A DNA stretch of 64,000 nucleotides from Hydractinia symbiolongicarpus (GCF_029227915.1 NC_079876.1:8186001-8250000); one strand, 5' to 3'. Positions 1 to 11,956 are shown, numbered from the stretch's first letter. The notes: generated from the sequence alone by a model not told the origin. Program-made: numbers and translations.

Positions 1-1799
1 TCTCATGCGTTTTAGTGGTGAAAAAATAATTTAAAAAATCGTTCGGGAAATGAGTTTACTCCCTGGGTACTTTCTTTGTATACTTTTGACTATACGGGCC
101 AAGCCGGGATTTACGGGAAATCGCGGGTTTTCGTTTGCCGGCGATTAAACTTCTTTTATTCAGCGTCTCATCAAAAATGAAAACATTCTTGAAAACTACA
201 AGTCTCATGCGTTTTAGTGGTGAAAAAATAATTTAAAAAATCGTTCGGGAAATGAGTTTACTCCCTGGGTACTTTCTTTGTATACTTTTGACTTTACGGG
301 CCGAGTTCGGGATTTACGGGAAATCGCGGATTTTCGTTTGCCGGCGATTAAACTTCTTTTATTCAGCGTCCCATCAAATATGAAAATATTTTTGAAAACT
401 ACAAGTCTCATGCGTTTTAGTGGTGAAAAAGTAATTTAAAAAATCGTTCCGGAAATGAGTTTACTCCCTGGGTACTTTCTTTGTATACTTTTGACTATAC
501 GGGCCAAGCCCGGGATTCACGGGAAATCGCGGGTTTTCGTTTGCCGGCGATTAAACTTCTTTTATTCAGCGTCTCATCAAAAATGAAAAGATTTTTGAAA
601 ACTACAAGTCTTATGCGTTTTAGTGGTGAAAAAATAATTTAAAAAATCGTTCGGGAAATGAGTTTACTCCCTGGGTACTTTCTTTGTATACTTTTGACTA
701 TACGGGCCAAGCCCGGGATTTACGGGAAATCGCGGATTTTCGTTTGCCGGCGATTAAACTTCTTTTATTCAGCGTCTCATCAAAAATGAAAACATTCTTG
801 AAAACTACAAGTCTCATGCGTTTTAGTGGTGAAAAAATAATTTAAAAAATCGTTCGGGAAATGAGTTTACTCCCTGGGTACTTTCTTTGTATACTTTTGA
901 CTATACGGGCCGAGTTCGGGATTTACGGGAAATCGCGGATTTTCGTTTGCCGGCGATTAAACTTCTTTTATTCAGCGGCCCATCAAATATGAAAATATTT
1001 TTGAAAACTACAAGTCTCATGCGTTTAGTGGTAAAAAAATAATATAAAAAATCGTTCGGGAAATGAGTTTACTCCCTGGGTACTTTCTTTGTATACTTTT
1101 GACTATACGGGCCAAGCCCGGGATTTACGGGAAATCGAGGGTTTTCGTTTGCCGGCGATTAAACTTCTTTTATTCAGCGTCTCATCAAAAATGAAAACAT
1201 TTTTAAAAACTACAAGTCTCATGCGTTTTAGTGGTGAAAAATAATTTAAAAAATCGTTCGGAAAATGAGTTTACTCCCTGGGTACTTTCTTTGTATACTT
1301 TTGACTATACGGGCCGAGTTCGGGATTTACGGGAAATCGCGGATTTTCGTTTGCCGGCGATTAAACTTCTTTTATTCAGCGTCCCATCAAATATGAAAAT
1401 ATTTTTGAAAACTACAAGTCTCATGCGTTTTAGTGGTGAAAAATAATTTAAAAAATCGTTCGGAAAATGAGTTTACTCCCTGGGTACTTTCTTTGTATAC
1501 TTTTGACTATACGGGCCGAGTTCGGGATTTACGGGAAATCGCGGATTTTCGTTTGCCGGCGATTAAACTTCTTTTATTCAGCGTCCCATCAAATATGAAA
1601 ATATTTTTGAAAACTACAAGTCTCATGCGTTTAGTGGTAAAAAAATATTATAAAAAATCGTTCGGGAAATGAGTTTACTCCCTGGGTACTTTCTTTGTAT
1701 ACTTTTGACTATACGGGCCAAGCCCGGGATTTACGGGAAATCGCGGGTTTTCGTTTGCCGGCGATTAAACTTCTTTTATTCAGCGTCTCATCAAAAATG
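1..1799 (+). repeat. Satellite domain with mixed subtypes and a recent single-monomer duplication
   Basis: About nine monomers, mostly alternating between the CAAGCC(C)GGG / TCTCATCAAAAATG subtype and the CGAGTTCGGG / TCCCATCAAATATG subtype. Two adjacent monomers, about 1,230-1,432 and 1,433-1,635, are almost identical and share the same shortened GAAAAATAAT and the CGGAAAATG change, so they look like a one-unit tandem duplication. Confidence 0.85.
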
Positions 1800-3417
1800 A
1801 AAACATTTTTAAAAACTACAAGTCTCATGCGTTTTAGTGGTGAAAAAATAATTTAAAAAATCGTTCGGGAAATGAGTTTACTCCCTGGGTACTTTCTTTG
1901 TATACTTTTGACTATACGGGCCAAGCCGGGATTTACGGGAAATCGCGGGTTTTCGTTTGCCGGCGATTAAACTTCTTTTATTCAGCGTCTCATCAAAAAT
2001 GAAAACATTCTTGAAAACTACAAGTCTCATGCGTTTTAGTGGTGAAAAAATAATTTAAAAAATCGTTCGGGAAATGAGTTCACTCCCTGGTTACTTTCCT
2101 TGTATACTTTTGACTATACGGGCCGAGTTCAGGATTTACGGGAAGTCGCGGATTTTCGTTTGCCGGCGATTAAACTTCTTTTATTCAGCGTCCCATCAAA
2201 TATGAAAATATTTTTGAAAACTACAAGTCTCATGCTTTTAGTGGTAAATAATAATATAAAAAATCGTTCGGGAAATGAGTTTACTCCCTGGGTACTTTCT
2301 TTGTATACTTTTGACTATACGGGCCAAGCCCGGGATTTACGGGAAATCGCGGGTTTTCGTTTGCCGGCGATTAAACTTCTTTTATTCAGCGTCTCATCAA
2401 AAATGAAAACATTTTTGAAAACTACAAGTCTCATGCGTTTTAGTGGTGAAAAAATAATTTAAAAAATCGTTCGGGAAATGAGTTTACTCCCTGGGTACTT
2501 TCTTTGTATACTTTTGACTATACGGGCCAAGCCGGGATTTACGGGAAATCGCGGATTTTCGTTTGCCGGCGATTAAACTTCTTTTATTCAGCGTCTCATC
2601 AAAAATGAAAACATTCTTGAAAACTACAAGTCTCATGCGTTTTAGTGGTGAAAAAATAATTTAAAAAATCGTTCGGGAAATGAGTTTACTGCCTGGGTAC
2701 TTTCTTTGTATACTTTTGACTATACGGGCCGAGTTCGGGATTTACGGGAAATCGCGGATTTTCGTTTGCCGGCGATTAAACTTCTTTTATTCAGCGTCCC
2801 ATCAAGTATGAAAATATTTTTGAAAACTACAAGTCTCATGCGTTTAGTGGTAAAAAAATAATATAAAAAATCGTTCGGGAAATGAGTTTACTCCCTGGGT
2901 ACTTTCTTTGTATAGTTTTGACTATACGGGCCAAGCCCGGGATTTACGGGAAATGGCGGGTTTTCGTTTGCCGGCGATTAAACTTCTTTTATTCAGCGTC
3001 TCATCAAAAATGAAAACATTTTTCAAAACTACAAGTCTCATGCGTTTTAGTGGTGAAAAAATAATTTAAAAAATCGTTCGGGAAATGAGTTTACTCCCTG
3101 GGTACTTTCTTTGTATACTTTTGACTATACGGGCCAAGCCCGGGATTTACGGGAAATCGCGGGTTTTCGTTTGCCGGCGATTAAACTTCTTTTATTCAGC
3201 GTCTCATCAAAAATCAAAACATTTTTAAAAACTACAAGTCTTATGCGTTTTAGTGGTGAAAAAATAATTTAAAAAATCGTTCGAGAAATGAGTTTACTCC
3301 CTGGGTGTTCTCTTTGTATACTTTTGACTATACGGGCCGAGTCCGGGATTTAGGGAAATCGCAGGTTTTCGTTTGCCGGCTATTAAACTGCTTTTATTCA
3401 GCGTCTCATCAAAAATG
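1800..3417 (+). repeat. 8-mer higher-order repeat, copy I (1,618 bp)
   Basis: Eight distinct monomers recur in the same order at an offset of 1,618 bp. Diagnostic changes are the CCTGGTTACTTT monomer near 2,090, CATGCTTTTAGTGG near 2,231, ACTGCCTGGG near 2,690, TTGTATAGTTTTG near 2,910, and the GGGTGTTCTC / ATTTAGGG monomer near 3,305-3,355. All reappear in copies II and III. Copy I carries TTTCCTTG near 2,097 where the other copies have TTTCTTTG. Confidence 0.85.
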
Positions 3418-5237
3418 AAAACATTTTTAAAAACTACAAGTCTCATGCGTTTTAGTGGTGAAAAAATAATTTAAAAAATCGTTCGGGAAATGAGTTTACT
3501 CCCTGGGTACTTTCTTTGTATACTTTTGACTATACGGGCCAAGCCGGGATTTACGGGAAATCGCGGGTTTTCGTTTGCCGGCGATTAAACTTCTTTTATT
3601 CAGCGTCTCATCAAAAATGAAAACATTCTTGAAAACTACAAGTCTCATGCGTTTTAGTGGTGAAAAAATAATTTAAAAAATCGTTCGGGAAATGAGTTCA
3701 CTCCCTGGTTACTTTCTTTGTATACTTTTGACTATACGGGCCGAGTTCAGGATTTACGGGAAGTCGCGGATTTTCGTTTGCCGGCGATTAAACTTCTTTT
3801 ATTCAGCGTCCCATCAAATATGAAAATATTTTTGAAAACTACAAGTCTCATGCTTTTAGTGGTAAATAATAATATAAAAAATCGTTCGGGAAATGAGTTT
3901 ACTCCCTGGGTACTTTCTTTGTATACTTTTGACTATACGGGCCAAGCCCGGGATTTACGGGAAATCGCGGGTTTTCGTTTGCCGGCGATTAAACTTCTTT
4001 TATTCAGCGTCTCATCAAAAATGAAAACATTTTTGAAAACTACAAGTCTCATGCGTTTTAGTGGTGAAAAAATAATTTAAAAAATCGTTCGGGAAATGAG
4101 TTTACTCCCTGGGTACTTTCTTTGTATACTTTTGACTATACGGGCCAAGCCGGGATTTACGGGAAATCGCGGATTTTCGTTTGCCGGCGATTAAACTTCT
4201 TTTATTCAGCGTCTCATCAAAAATGAAAACATTCTTGAAAACTACAAGTCTCATGCGTTTTAGTGGTGAAAAAATAATTTAAAAAATCGTTCGGGAAATG
4301 AGTTTACTCCCTGGGTACTTTCTTTGTATACTTTTGACTATACGGGCCAAGCCGGGATTTACGGGAAATCGCGGATTTTCGTTTGCCGGCGATTAAACTT
4401 CTTTTATTCAGCGTCTCATCAAAAATGAAAACATTCTTGAAAACTACAAGTCTCATGCGTTTTAGTGGTGAAAAAATAATTTAAAAAATCGTTCGGGAAA
4501 TGAGTTTACTGCCTGGGTACTTTCTTTGTATACTTTTGACTATACGGGCCGAGTTCGGGATTTACGGGAAATCGCGGATTTTCGTTTGCCGGCGATTAAA
4601 CTTCTTTTATTCAGCGTCCCATCAAGTATGAAAATATTTTTGAAAACTACAAGTCTCATGCGTTTAGTGGTAAAAAAATAATATAAAAAATCGTTCGGGA
4701 AATGAGTTTACTCCCTGGGTACTTTCTTTGTATAGTTTTGACTATACGGGCCAAGCCCGGGATTTACGGGAAATGGCGGGTTTTCGTTTGCCGGCGATTA
4801 AACTTCTTTTATTCAGCGTCTCATCAAAAATGAAAACATTTTTCAAAACTACAAGTCTCATGCGTTTTAGTGGTGAAAAAATAATTTAAAAAATCGTTCG
4901 GGAAATGAGTTTACTCCCTGGGTACTTTCTTTGTATACTTTTGACTATACGGGCCAAGCCCGGGATTTACGGGAAATCGCGGGTTTTCGTTTGCCGGCGA
5001 TTAAACTTCTTTTATTCAGCGTCTCATCAAAAATCAAAACATTTTTAAAAACTACAAGTCTTATGCGTTTTAGTGGTGAAAAAATAATTTAAAAAATCGT
5101 TCGAGAAATGAGTTTACTCCCTGGGTGTTCTCTTTGTATACTTTTGACTATACGGGCCGAGTCCGGGATTTAGGGAAATCGCAGGTTTTCGTTTGCCGGC
5201 TATTAAACTGCTTTTATTCAGCGTCTCATCAAAAATG
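3418..5237 (+). repeat. 8-mer higher-order repeat, copy II, with one extra monomer (1,820 bp)
   Basis: Same monomer order as copy I, but the monomer with AAGCCGGG and GCGGATTTT occurs twice in succession (near 4,147 and 4,349), making this copy nine monomers long. The extra unit is otherwise indistinguishable from its neighbour. That is what a one-monomer unequal exchange leaves behind. Confidence 0.85.
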
Positions 5238-6853
5238 AAAACATTTTTAAAAACTACAAGTCTCATGCGTTTTAGTGGTGAAAAAATAATTTAAAAAATC
5301 GTTCGGGAAATGAGTTTACTCCCTGGGTACTTTCTTTGTATACTTTTGACTATACGGGCCAAGCCGGGATTTACGGGAAATCGCGGGTTTTCGTTTGCCG
5401 GCGATTAAACTTCTTTTATTCAGCGTCTCATCAAAAATGAAAACATTCTTGAAAACTACAAGTCTCATGCGTTTTAGTGGTGAAAAAATAATTTAAAAAA
5501 TCGTTCGGGAAATGAGTTCACTCCCTGGTTACTTTCTTTGTATACTTTTGACTATACGGGCCGAGTTCAGGATTTACGGGAAGTCGCGGATTTTCGTTTG
5601 CCGGCGATTAAACTTCTTTTATTAAGCGTCCCATCAAATATGAAAATATTTTTGAAAACTACAAGTCTCATGCTTTTAGTGGTAAATAATAATATAAAAA
5701 ATCGTTCGGGAAATGAGTTTACTCCCTGGGTACTTTCTTTGTATACTTTTGACTATACGGGCCAAGCCCGGGATTTACGGGAAATCGCGGGTTTTCGTTT
5801 GCCGGCGATTAAACTTCTTTTATTCAGCGTCTCATCAAAAATGAAAACATTTTTGAAAACTACAAGTCTCATGCGTTTTAGTGGTGAAAAAATAATTTAA
5901 AAAATCGTTCGGGAAATGAGTTTACTCCCTGGGTACTTTCTTTGTATACTTTTGACTATACGGGCCAAGCCGGGATTTACGGGAAATCGCGGATTTTCGT
6001 TTGCCGGCGATTAAACTTCTTTTATTCAGCGTCTCATCAAAAATGAAAACATTCTTGAAAACTACAAGTCTCATGCGTTTTAGTGGTGAAAAAATAATTT
6101 AAAAAATCGTTCGGGAAATGAGTTTACTGCCTGGGTACTTTCTTTGTATACTTTTGACTATACGGGCCGAGTTCGGGATTTACGGGAAATCGCGGATTTT
6201 CGTTTGCCGGCGATTAAACTTCTTTTATTCAGCGTCCCATCAAGTATGAAAATATTTTTGAAAACTACAAGTCTCATGCGTTTAGTGGTAAAAAAATAAT
6301 ATAAAAAATCGTTCGGGAAATGAGTTTACTCCCTGGGTACTTTCTTTGTATAGTTTTGACTATACGGGCCAAGCCCGGGATTTACGGGAAATGGCGGGTT
6401 TTCGTTTGCCGGCGATTAAACTTCTTTTATTCAGCGTCTCATCAAAAATGAAAACATTTTTCAAAACTACAAGTCTCATGCGTTTTAGTGGTGAAAAAAT
6501 AATTTAAAAAATCGTTCGGGAAATGAGTTTACTCCCTGGGTACTTTCTTTGTATACTTTTGACTATACGGGCCAAGCCCGGGATTTACGGGAAATCGCGG
6601 GTTTTCGTTTGCCGGCGATTAAACTTCTTTTATTCAGCGTCTCATCAAAAATCAAAACATTTTTAAAAACTACAAGTCTTATGCGTTTTAGTGGTGAAAA
6701 AATAATTTAAAAAATCGTTCGAGAAATGAGTTTACTCCCTGGGTGTTCTCTTTGTATACTTTTGACTATACGGGCCGAGTCCGGGATTTAGGGAAATCGC
6801 AGGTTTTCGTTTGCCGGCTATTAAACTGCTTTTATTCAGCGTCTCATCAAAAA
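5238..6853 (+). repeat. 8-mer higher-order repeat, copy III (about 1,616 bp)
   Basis: Third copy of the 8-mer, again eight monomers. It differs from the others by ATTAAGCGTCC near 5,623, where copies I and II have ATTCAGCGTCC. Homology to the other copies stops near 6,853, where AATCAAAAC replaces AATGAAAAC. Confidence 0.85.
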
Positions 6854-7320
6854 TCAAAACATTTTTAAAAACTACAAGTCTTATGCGTTTTAGTGGTGAA
6901 AAAATAATTTAAAAAATCGTTCGAGAAATGAGTTTACTCCCTGGGTACTCTCTTTGTATACTTTTGACTATACGGGCCGAGTCCGGGATTTAGGGAAATC
7001 GCAGGTTTTCGTTTGCCGGCTATTAAACTGCTTTTATTCAGCGTCTCATCAAAAATGAAAACATTTTTGAAAACTACAAGTCTCATGCGTTTTAGTGGTG
7101 AAAAAATAATTTAAAAAATCTTTCGGAAAATGAGTTTACTCCCTGGGTACTTTCTTTGTATACATTCGACTATACGTGCCAAGCCCGGGATTAACGGGAA
7201 ATCGCGGGTTTTCGTTTGCCGGCGATTAAACTTCTTTTATTCAGCGTCTCATCAAAAATGAAAACATTTTTGAAAACTACAAGTCTCATGCGTTTTAGTG
7301 GTAAAAAAATAATTTAAAAA
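6854..7320 (+). repeat. Satellite monomers between two HOR domains
   Basis: About two monomers that link the 8-mer and 9-mer domains. The first is a close copy of the last monomer of the 8-mer (it shares ATTTAGGG and GCAGGTTTTCG) but has GGGTACTCTC instead of GGGTGTTCTC. The second brings in the ACATTCGACTATACGTGCC subtype used in the next domain. Confidence 0.7.
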
Positions 7321-9140
7321 ATCGTTCGGGAAATGAGTTTACTCCCTGGGTACTTTCCTTGTATACTTTTGACTATACGGGCCAAGCCGGGATTTACGGG
7401 AAATCGCAGGTTTTCGTTTGCAGGCTATTAAACTGCTTTTATTCAGCGTCTCATCAAAAATCAAAACATTTTTAAAAACTACAAGTCTTATGCGTTTTAG
7501 TGGTGAAAAAATAATTTAAGAAATCGTTCGAGAAATGAGTTTACTCCCTGGGTACTCTCTTTGTATACTTTTGACTATACGGGCCGAGTCCGGGATTTAG
7601 GGAAATCGCAGGTTTTCGTTTGCCGGCTATTAAACTGCTTTTATTCAGCGTCTCATCAAAAATGAAAACATTTTTAAAAACTACAAGTCTCATGCGTTTT
7701 AGTGGTGAAAAAATAATTTAAAAAATCTTTCGGAAAATGAGTTTACTCCCTGGGTACTTTCTTTGTATACATTCGACTATACGTGCCAAGCCCGGGATTA
7801 ACGGGAAATCGCGGGTTTTCGTTTGCCGGCGATTAAACTTCTTTTATTTAGCGTCTCATCAAAAATGAAAACATTTTTGAAAACTACAAGTCTCATGCGT
7901 TTTAGTGGTAAAAAAATAATTTAAAAAATCGTTCGGGAAATGAGTTTACTCCCTGGGTACTTTCCTTGTATACTTTTGACTATACGGGCCAAGCCGGGAT
8001 TTACGGGAAATCGCGGGTTTTCGTTTGCCGGCGATTAAACTTCTTTTATTCAGCGTCTCATCAAAAATGAAAACATTTTTAAAAACTACAAGTCTTATGC
8101 GTTTTAGTGGTGAAAAAATAATTTAAAAAATCGTTCGGGAAATGAGTTTACTCCCTGGGTACTTTCTTTGTATACTTTTGACTATACGGGCCAAGCCGGG
8201 ATTTACGGGAAATCGCGGGTTTTCGTTTGCCGGCGATTAAACTTCTTTTATTCAGCGTCTCATCAAAAATGAAAACATTTTTAAAAACTACAAGTCTCAT
8301 GGGCTTTAGTGGTGAAAAAATAATTTAAAAAATCGTTCTAGAAATGAGTTTACTCACAGGGTACTTTCGTTGTATTCATTCGACTATACGTGCCAAGCCC
8401 GGGATTTACGGGAAATCGCAGGTTTTCATTTGCCGGCGATTAAACTTCTTTTATTCAACGTCTCATCAAAAATGAAAACATTTTTGAAAACTACAAGTCT
8501 CATGCGTTTTAGTGGTAAAAAAATAATTTAAAAAATCGTTCGGAAAATGAGTTTACTCCCTGGGTACTTTCTTTGTATACTTTTGACTATACGGGCCAAG
8601 CCGGGATTTACGGGAAATCGCGGGTTTTCGTTTGCCGGCGATTAAACTTCTTTTATTCAGCGTCTCATCAAAAATGAAAACATTTTTAAAAACTACAAGT
8701 CTTATGCGTTTTAGTGGTGAAAAAATAATTTAAAAAATCGTTCTGGAAATGAGTTTACTCACAGGGTACTTTCTTTGTATACATTCGACTATACGGGCCA
8801 AGCCCGGGATTTACGGGAAATCGCGGGTTTTCGTTTTCCGGCGATTAAACCTCTTTCATTAAGTGTCTCATCAAAAATAAAAACATTTTTGAAAACTACA
8901 AGTCTCATGCGTTTTAGTGGTGAAAAAAAAATTTAAAAAATCGTTCGGGAAATGAGTTTAGTCCCTGGGTACTTTCTTTGTATACATTCGACTATACGGG
9001 CCAAGCCCGGGTATTACGGGAAAACGCGGGATTTCGTTTGCCGGCGACTAAACCTCTTTCATTAAGCGTCTCATCAAATATGAAAACATTTTTGAAAACT
9101 ACAAGTCTCATGCGTTCAGTGGTAAAAAAATAATATAAAA
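7321..9140 (+). repeat. 9-mer higher-order repeat, copy A (about 1,820 bp)
   Basis: Nine monomers that recur at an offset of about 2,427 bp in 9,748-11,570. Markers include TTTATTTAGCG near 7,848 (again near 10,274), CATGGGCTTTAGTGG near 8,299 (again near 10,727), CTCACAGGGTACTTTCGTTG near 8,353, and ATTAAGTGTCTC near 8,860. The 2,427-bp offset equals 1,820 bp plus the 607-bp, three-monomer insertion that follows. Confidence 0.8.
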
Positions 9141-9747
9141 AATCGTTCGGGAAATGAGTTTACTCCCTGGGTACTTTCTTTGTATACTTTTGACTATACG
9201 GGCCAAGCCGGGATTTACGGGAAATCGCAGGTTTTCGTTTGCCGGCTATTAAACTGCTTTTATTCAGCGTCTCATCAAAAATCAAAACATTTTTAAAAAC
9301 TACAAGTCTTATGCGTTTTAGTGGTGAAAAAATAATTTAAAAAATCGTTCGAGAAATGAGTTTACTCCCTGGGTACTTTCTTTGTATACATTCGACTATA
9401 CGGGCCAAGCCCGGGATTTACGGGAAATCGCGGGTTTTCGTTTTCCGGCGATTAAACCTCTTTCATTAAGTGTCTCATCAAAAATAAAAACATTTTTGAA
9501 AACTACAAGTCTCATGCGTTTTAGTGGTGAAAAAAAAATTTAAAAAATCGTTCGGGAAATGAGTTTAGTCCCTGGGTACTTTCTTTGTATACATTCGACT
9601 ATACGGGCCAAGCCCGGGTATTACGGGAAAACGCGGGATTTCGTTTGCCGGCGACTAAACCTCTTTCATTAAGCGTCTCATCAAATATGAAAACATTTTT
9701 GAAAACTACAAGTCTCATGCGTTCAGTGGTAAAAAAATAATATAAAA
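9141..9747 (+). repeat. Three-monomer duplication between 9-mer HOR copies (607 bp)
   Basis: The markers GGTATTACGGGAAAACGCGGG, GGCGACTAAACC and GCGTTCAGTGG occur near 9,010-9,120 and again 607 bp later near 9,617-9,726. Three monomers have therefore been duplicated in tandem at the end of copy A. The later equivalent near 11,440 has GGATTTACGGG, so the GGTATTACGGG change predates this duplication but not the 9-mer. Confidence 0.8.
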
Positions 9748-11570
9748 AATCGTTCGGGAAATGAGTTTACTCCCTGGGTACTTTCTTTGTATACTTTTGA
9801 CTATACGGGCCAAGCCGGGATTTACGGGAAATCGCAGGTTTTCGTTTGCCGGCTATTAAACTGCTTTTATTCAGCGTCTCATCAAAAATCAAAACATTTT
9901 TAAAAACTACAAGTCTTATGCGTTTTAGTGGTGAAAAAATAATTTAAAAAATCGTTCGAGAAATGAGTTTACTCCCTGGGTACTCTCTTTGTATACTTTT
10001 GACTATACGGGCCGAGTCCGGGATTTAGGGAAATCGCAGGTTTTCGTTTGCCGGCTATTAAACTGCTTTTATTCAGCGTCTCATCAAAAATGAAAACATT
10101 TTTAAAAACTACAAGTCTCATGCGTTTTAGTGGTGAAAAAATAATTTAAAAAATCTTTCGGAAAATGAGTTTACTCCCTGGGTACTTTCTTTGTATACAT
10201 TCGACTATACGTGCCAAGCCCGGGATTAACGGGAAATCGCGGGTTTTCGTTTGCCGGCGATTAAACTTCTTTTATTTAGCGTCTCATCAAAAATGAAAAC
10301 ATTTTTGAAAACTACAAGTCTCATGCGTTTTAGTGGTAAAAAAATAATTTAAAAAATCGTTCGGGAAATGAGTTTACTCCCTGGGTACTTTCCTTGTATA
10401 CTTTTGACTATACGGGCCAAGCCGGGATTTACGGGAAATCGCGGGTTTTCGTTTGCCGGCGATTAAACTTCTTTTGTTCAGCGTCTCATCAAAAATGAAA
10501 ACATTTTTAAAAACTACAAGTCTTATGCGTTTTAGTGGTGAAAAAATAATTTAAAAAATCGTTCGGGAAATGAGTTTACTCCCTGGGTACTTTCTTTGTA
10601 TACTTTTGACTATACGGGCCAAGCCGGGATTTACGGGAAATCGCGGGTTTTCGTTTGCCGGCGATTAAACTTCTTTTATTCAGCGTCTCATCAAAAATGA
10701 AAACATTTTTAAAAACTACAAGTCTCATGGGCTTTAGTGGTGAAAAAATAATTTAAAAAATCGATCTAGAAATGAGTTTACTCACAGGGTACTTTCGTTG
10801 TATTCATTCGACTATACGTGCCAAGCCCGGGATTTACGGGAAATCGCAGGTTTTCATTTGCCGGCGATTAAACTTCTTTTATTCAACGTCTCATCAAAAA
10901 TGAAAACATTTTTGAAAACTACAAGTCTCATGCGTTTTAGTGGTAAAAAAATAATTTAAAAAATCGTTCGGAAAATGAGTTTACTCCCTGGGTACTTTCT
11001 TTGTATACTTTTGACTATACGGGCCAAGCCGGGATTTACGGGAAATCGCGGGTTTTCGTTTGCCGGCGATTAAACTTCTTTTATTCAGCGTCTCATCAAA
11101 AATGAAAACATTTTTAAAAACTACAAGTCTTATGCGTTTTAGTGGTGAAAAAATAATTTAAAAAATCGTTCTGGAAATGAGTTTACTCACAGGGTACTTT
11201 CTTTGTATACATTCGACTATACGGGCCAAGCCCGGGATTTACGGGAAATCGCGGGTTTTCGTTTTCCGGCGATTAAACCTCTTTCATTAAGTGTCTCATC
11301 AAAAATGAAAACATTTTTGAAAACTACAAGTCTCATGCGTTTTAGTGGTGAAAAAAAAATTTAAAAAATCGTTCGGGAAATGAGTTTAGTCCCTGGGTAC
11401 TTTCTTTGTATACATTCGACTATACGGGCCAAGCCCGGGATTTACGGGAAAACGCGGGATTTCGTTTGCCGGCGACTAAACCTCTTTCATTAAGCGTCTC
11501 ATCAAATATGAAAACATTTTTGAAAACTACAAGTCTCATGCGTTCAGTGGTAAAAAAATAATATAAAAAA
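9748..11570 (+). repeat. 9-mer higher-order repeat, copy B (about 1,820 bp)
   Basis: Matches copy A monomer for monomer with scattered single-base differences, for example TTTGTTCAGCG near 10,474 versus TTTATTCAGCG, and ATCGATCTAG near 10,761 versus ATCGTTCTAG. It ends near 11,570 where the following monomer switches to CAAGCCCGGG. Confidence 0.8.
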
Positions 11571-11956
11571 TCGTTCGGGAAATGAGTTTACTCCCTGGGT
11601 ACTTTCTTTGTATACTTTTGACTATACGGGCCAAGCCCGGGATTTACGGGAAATCGCGGGTTTTCGTTTGCCGGCGATTAAACTTCTTTTATTCGGCGTC
11701 TCATCAAAAATGAAAACATTTTTAAAAACTACAAGTCTCATGCGTTTTAGTGGTGAAAAAATAATTTAAAAAATCCTTCGGGAAATGAGTTTACTCCCTG
11801 GGTACTTTCTTTGTATACTTTTGACTATACGGGCCGAGTTCGGGATTTACGGGAAATCGCGGATTTTTGTTTGCCGGCGAATAAACTTCTTTTATTCAGC
11901 GTCCCATCAAATATGAAAATATTTTTGAAAACTACAAGTCTCATGCGTTTAGTGGT
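11571..11956 (+). repeat. Last two satellite monomers before the LINE
   Basis: One complete monomer and one cut off at 11,956. The cut monomer belongs to the TCCCATCAAATATG / GCGTTTAGTGGT subtype, whose continuation (seven A, then TAATATAAAAAATCG) is found on the other side of the LINE from 16,170. This shows where the element inserted. Confidence 0.9.

Larger units (their letters stand above)
1..11956 (+). repeat. Satellite DNA array, left arm (about 203-bp monomer, about 59 copies)
   Basis: Head-to-tail copies of one unit, easily phased on the motif TCTCATGCGTTTTAGTGG, which recurs at 1, 203, 406 and 609 and onward every 202-203 bp. Each monomer has an A-rich stretch (GAAAAAATAATTTAAAAAATCG), a TGTATACTTTTGACTATACG inverted repeat, a GC-rich core with three CGGG blocks, a GCCGGCG palindromic core, and an A/T-rich tail (ATGAAAACATTTTT). 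The 1-bp length difference comes mostly from AAGCCGGG versus AAGCCCGGG. Subtypes are recognised by linked changes: CAAGCCC/CGAGTTC/CGAGTCC; GCGTCTCATCAAAAATG versus GCGTCCCATCAAATATG; TTTAGTGGTGAAAAAATAAT versus TTAGTGGTAAAAAAATAATAT. The arm ends at 11,956, inside a monomer, where the LINE is inserted. Nothing else is seen in this stretch. Confidence 0.98.

Noticed and set aside
155-185. Hammerhead ribozyme on the minus strand (TTGATGAGACGCTGAAT resembles CTGATGAG...GAAA)
   Set aside because: The leading C of CTGATGA is T, there is no GAAA after a plausible stem II, and no matching stem I/III or cleavage triplet is visible. Known satellite ribozymes keep these residues.
2100-2462. Open frames of 60-120 codons recurring through the satellite (for example 2,100-2,462, 46,215-46,523, 57,011-57,226 on the minus strand, 63,182-63,376)
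   Set aside because: They are translations of the tandem repeat in whichever frame lacks a stop, and occur on both strands over the same bases. They cover at most about two monomers, end wherever a 202/203-bp phase change brings in a stop, and show no domain or codon constraint.
8784-8797. A true CENP-B box
   Set aside because: The spacing between TTCG and CGGG is one base too short for the mammalian core; kept only as a low-interest finding.
1-11956. CRISPR array
   Set aside because: The repeat is about 203 bp and contiguous with no unique spacers; the context is a eukaryotic LINE-bearing satellite.
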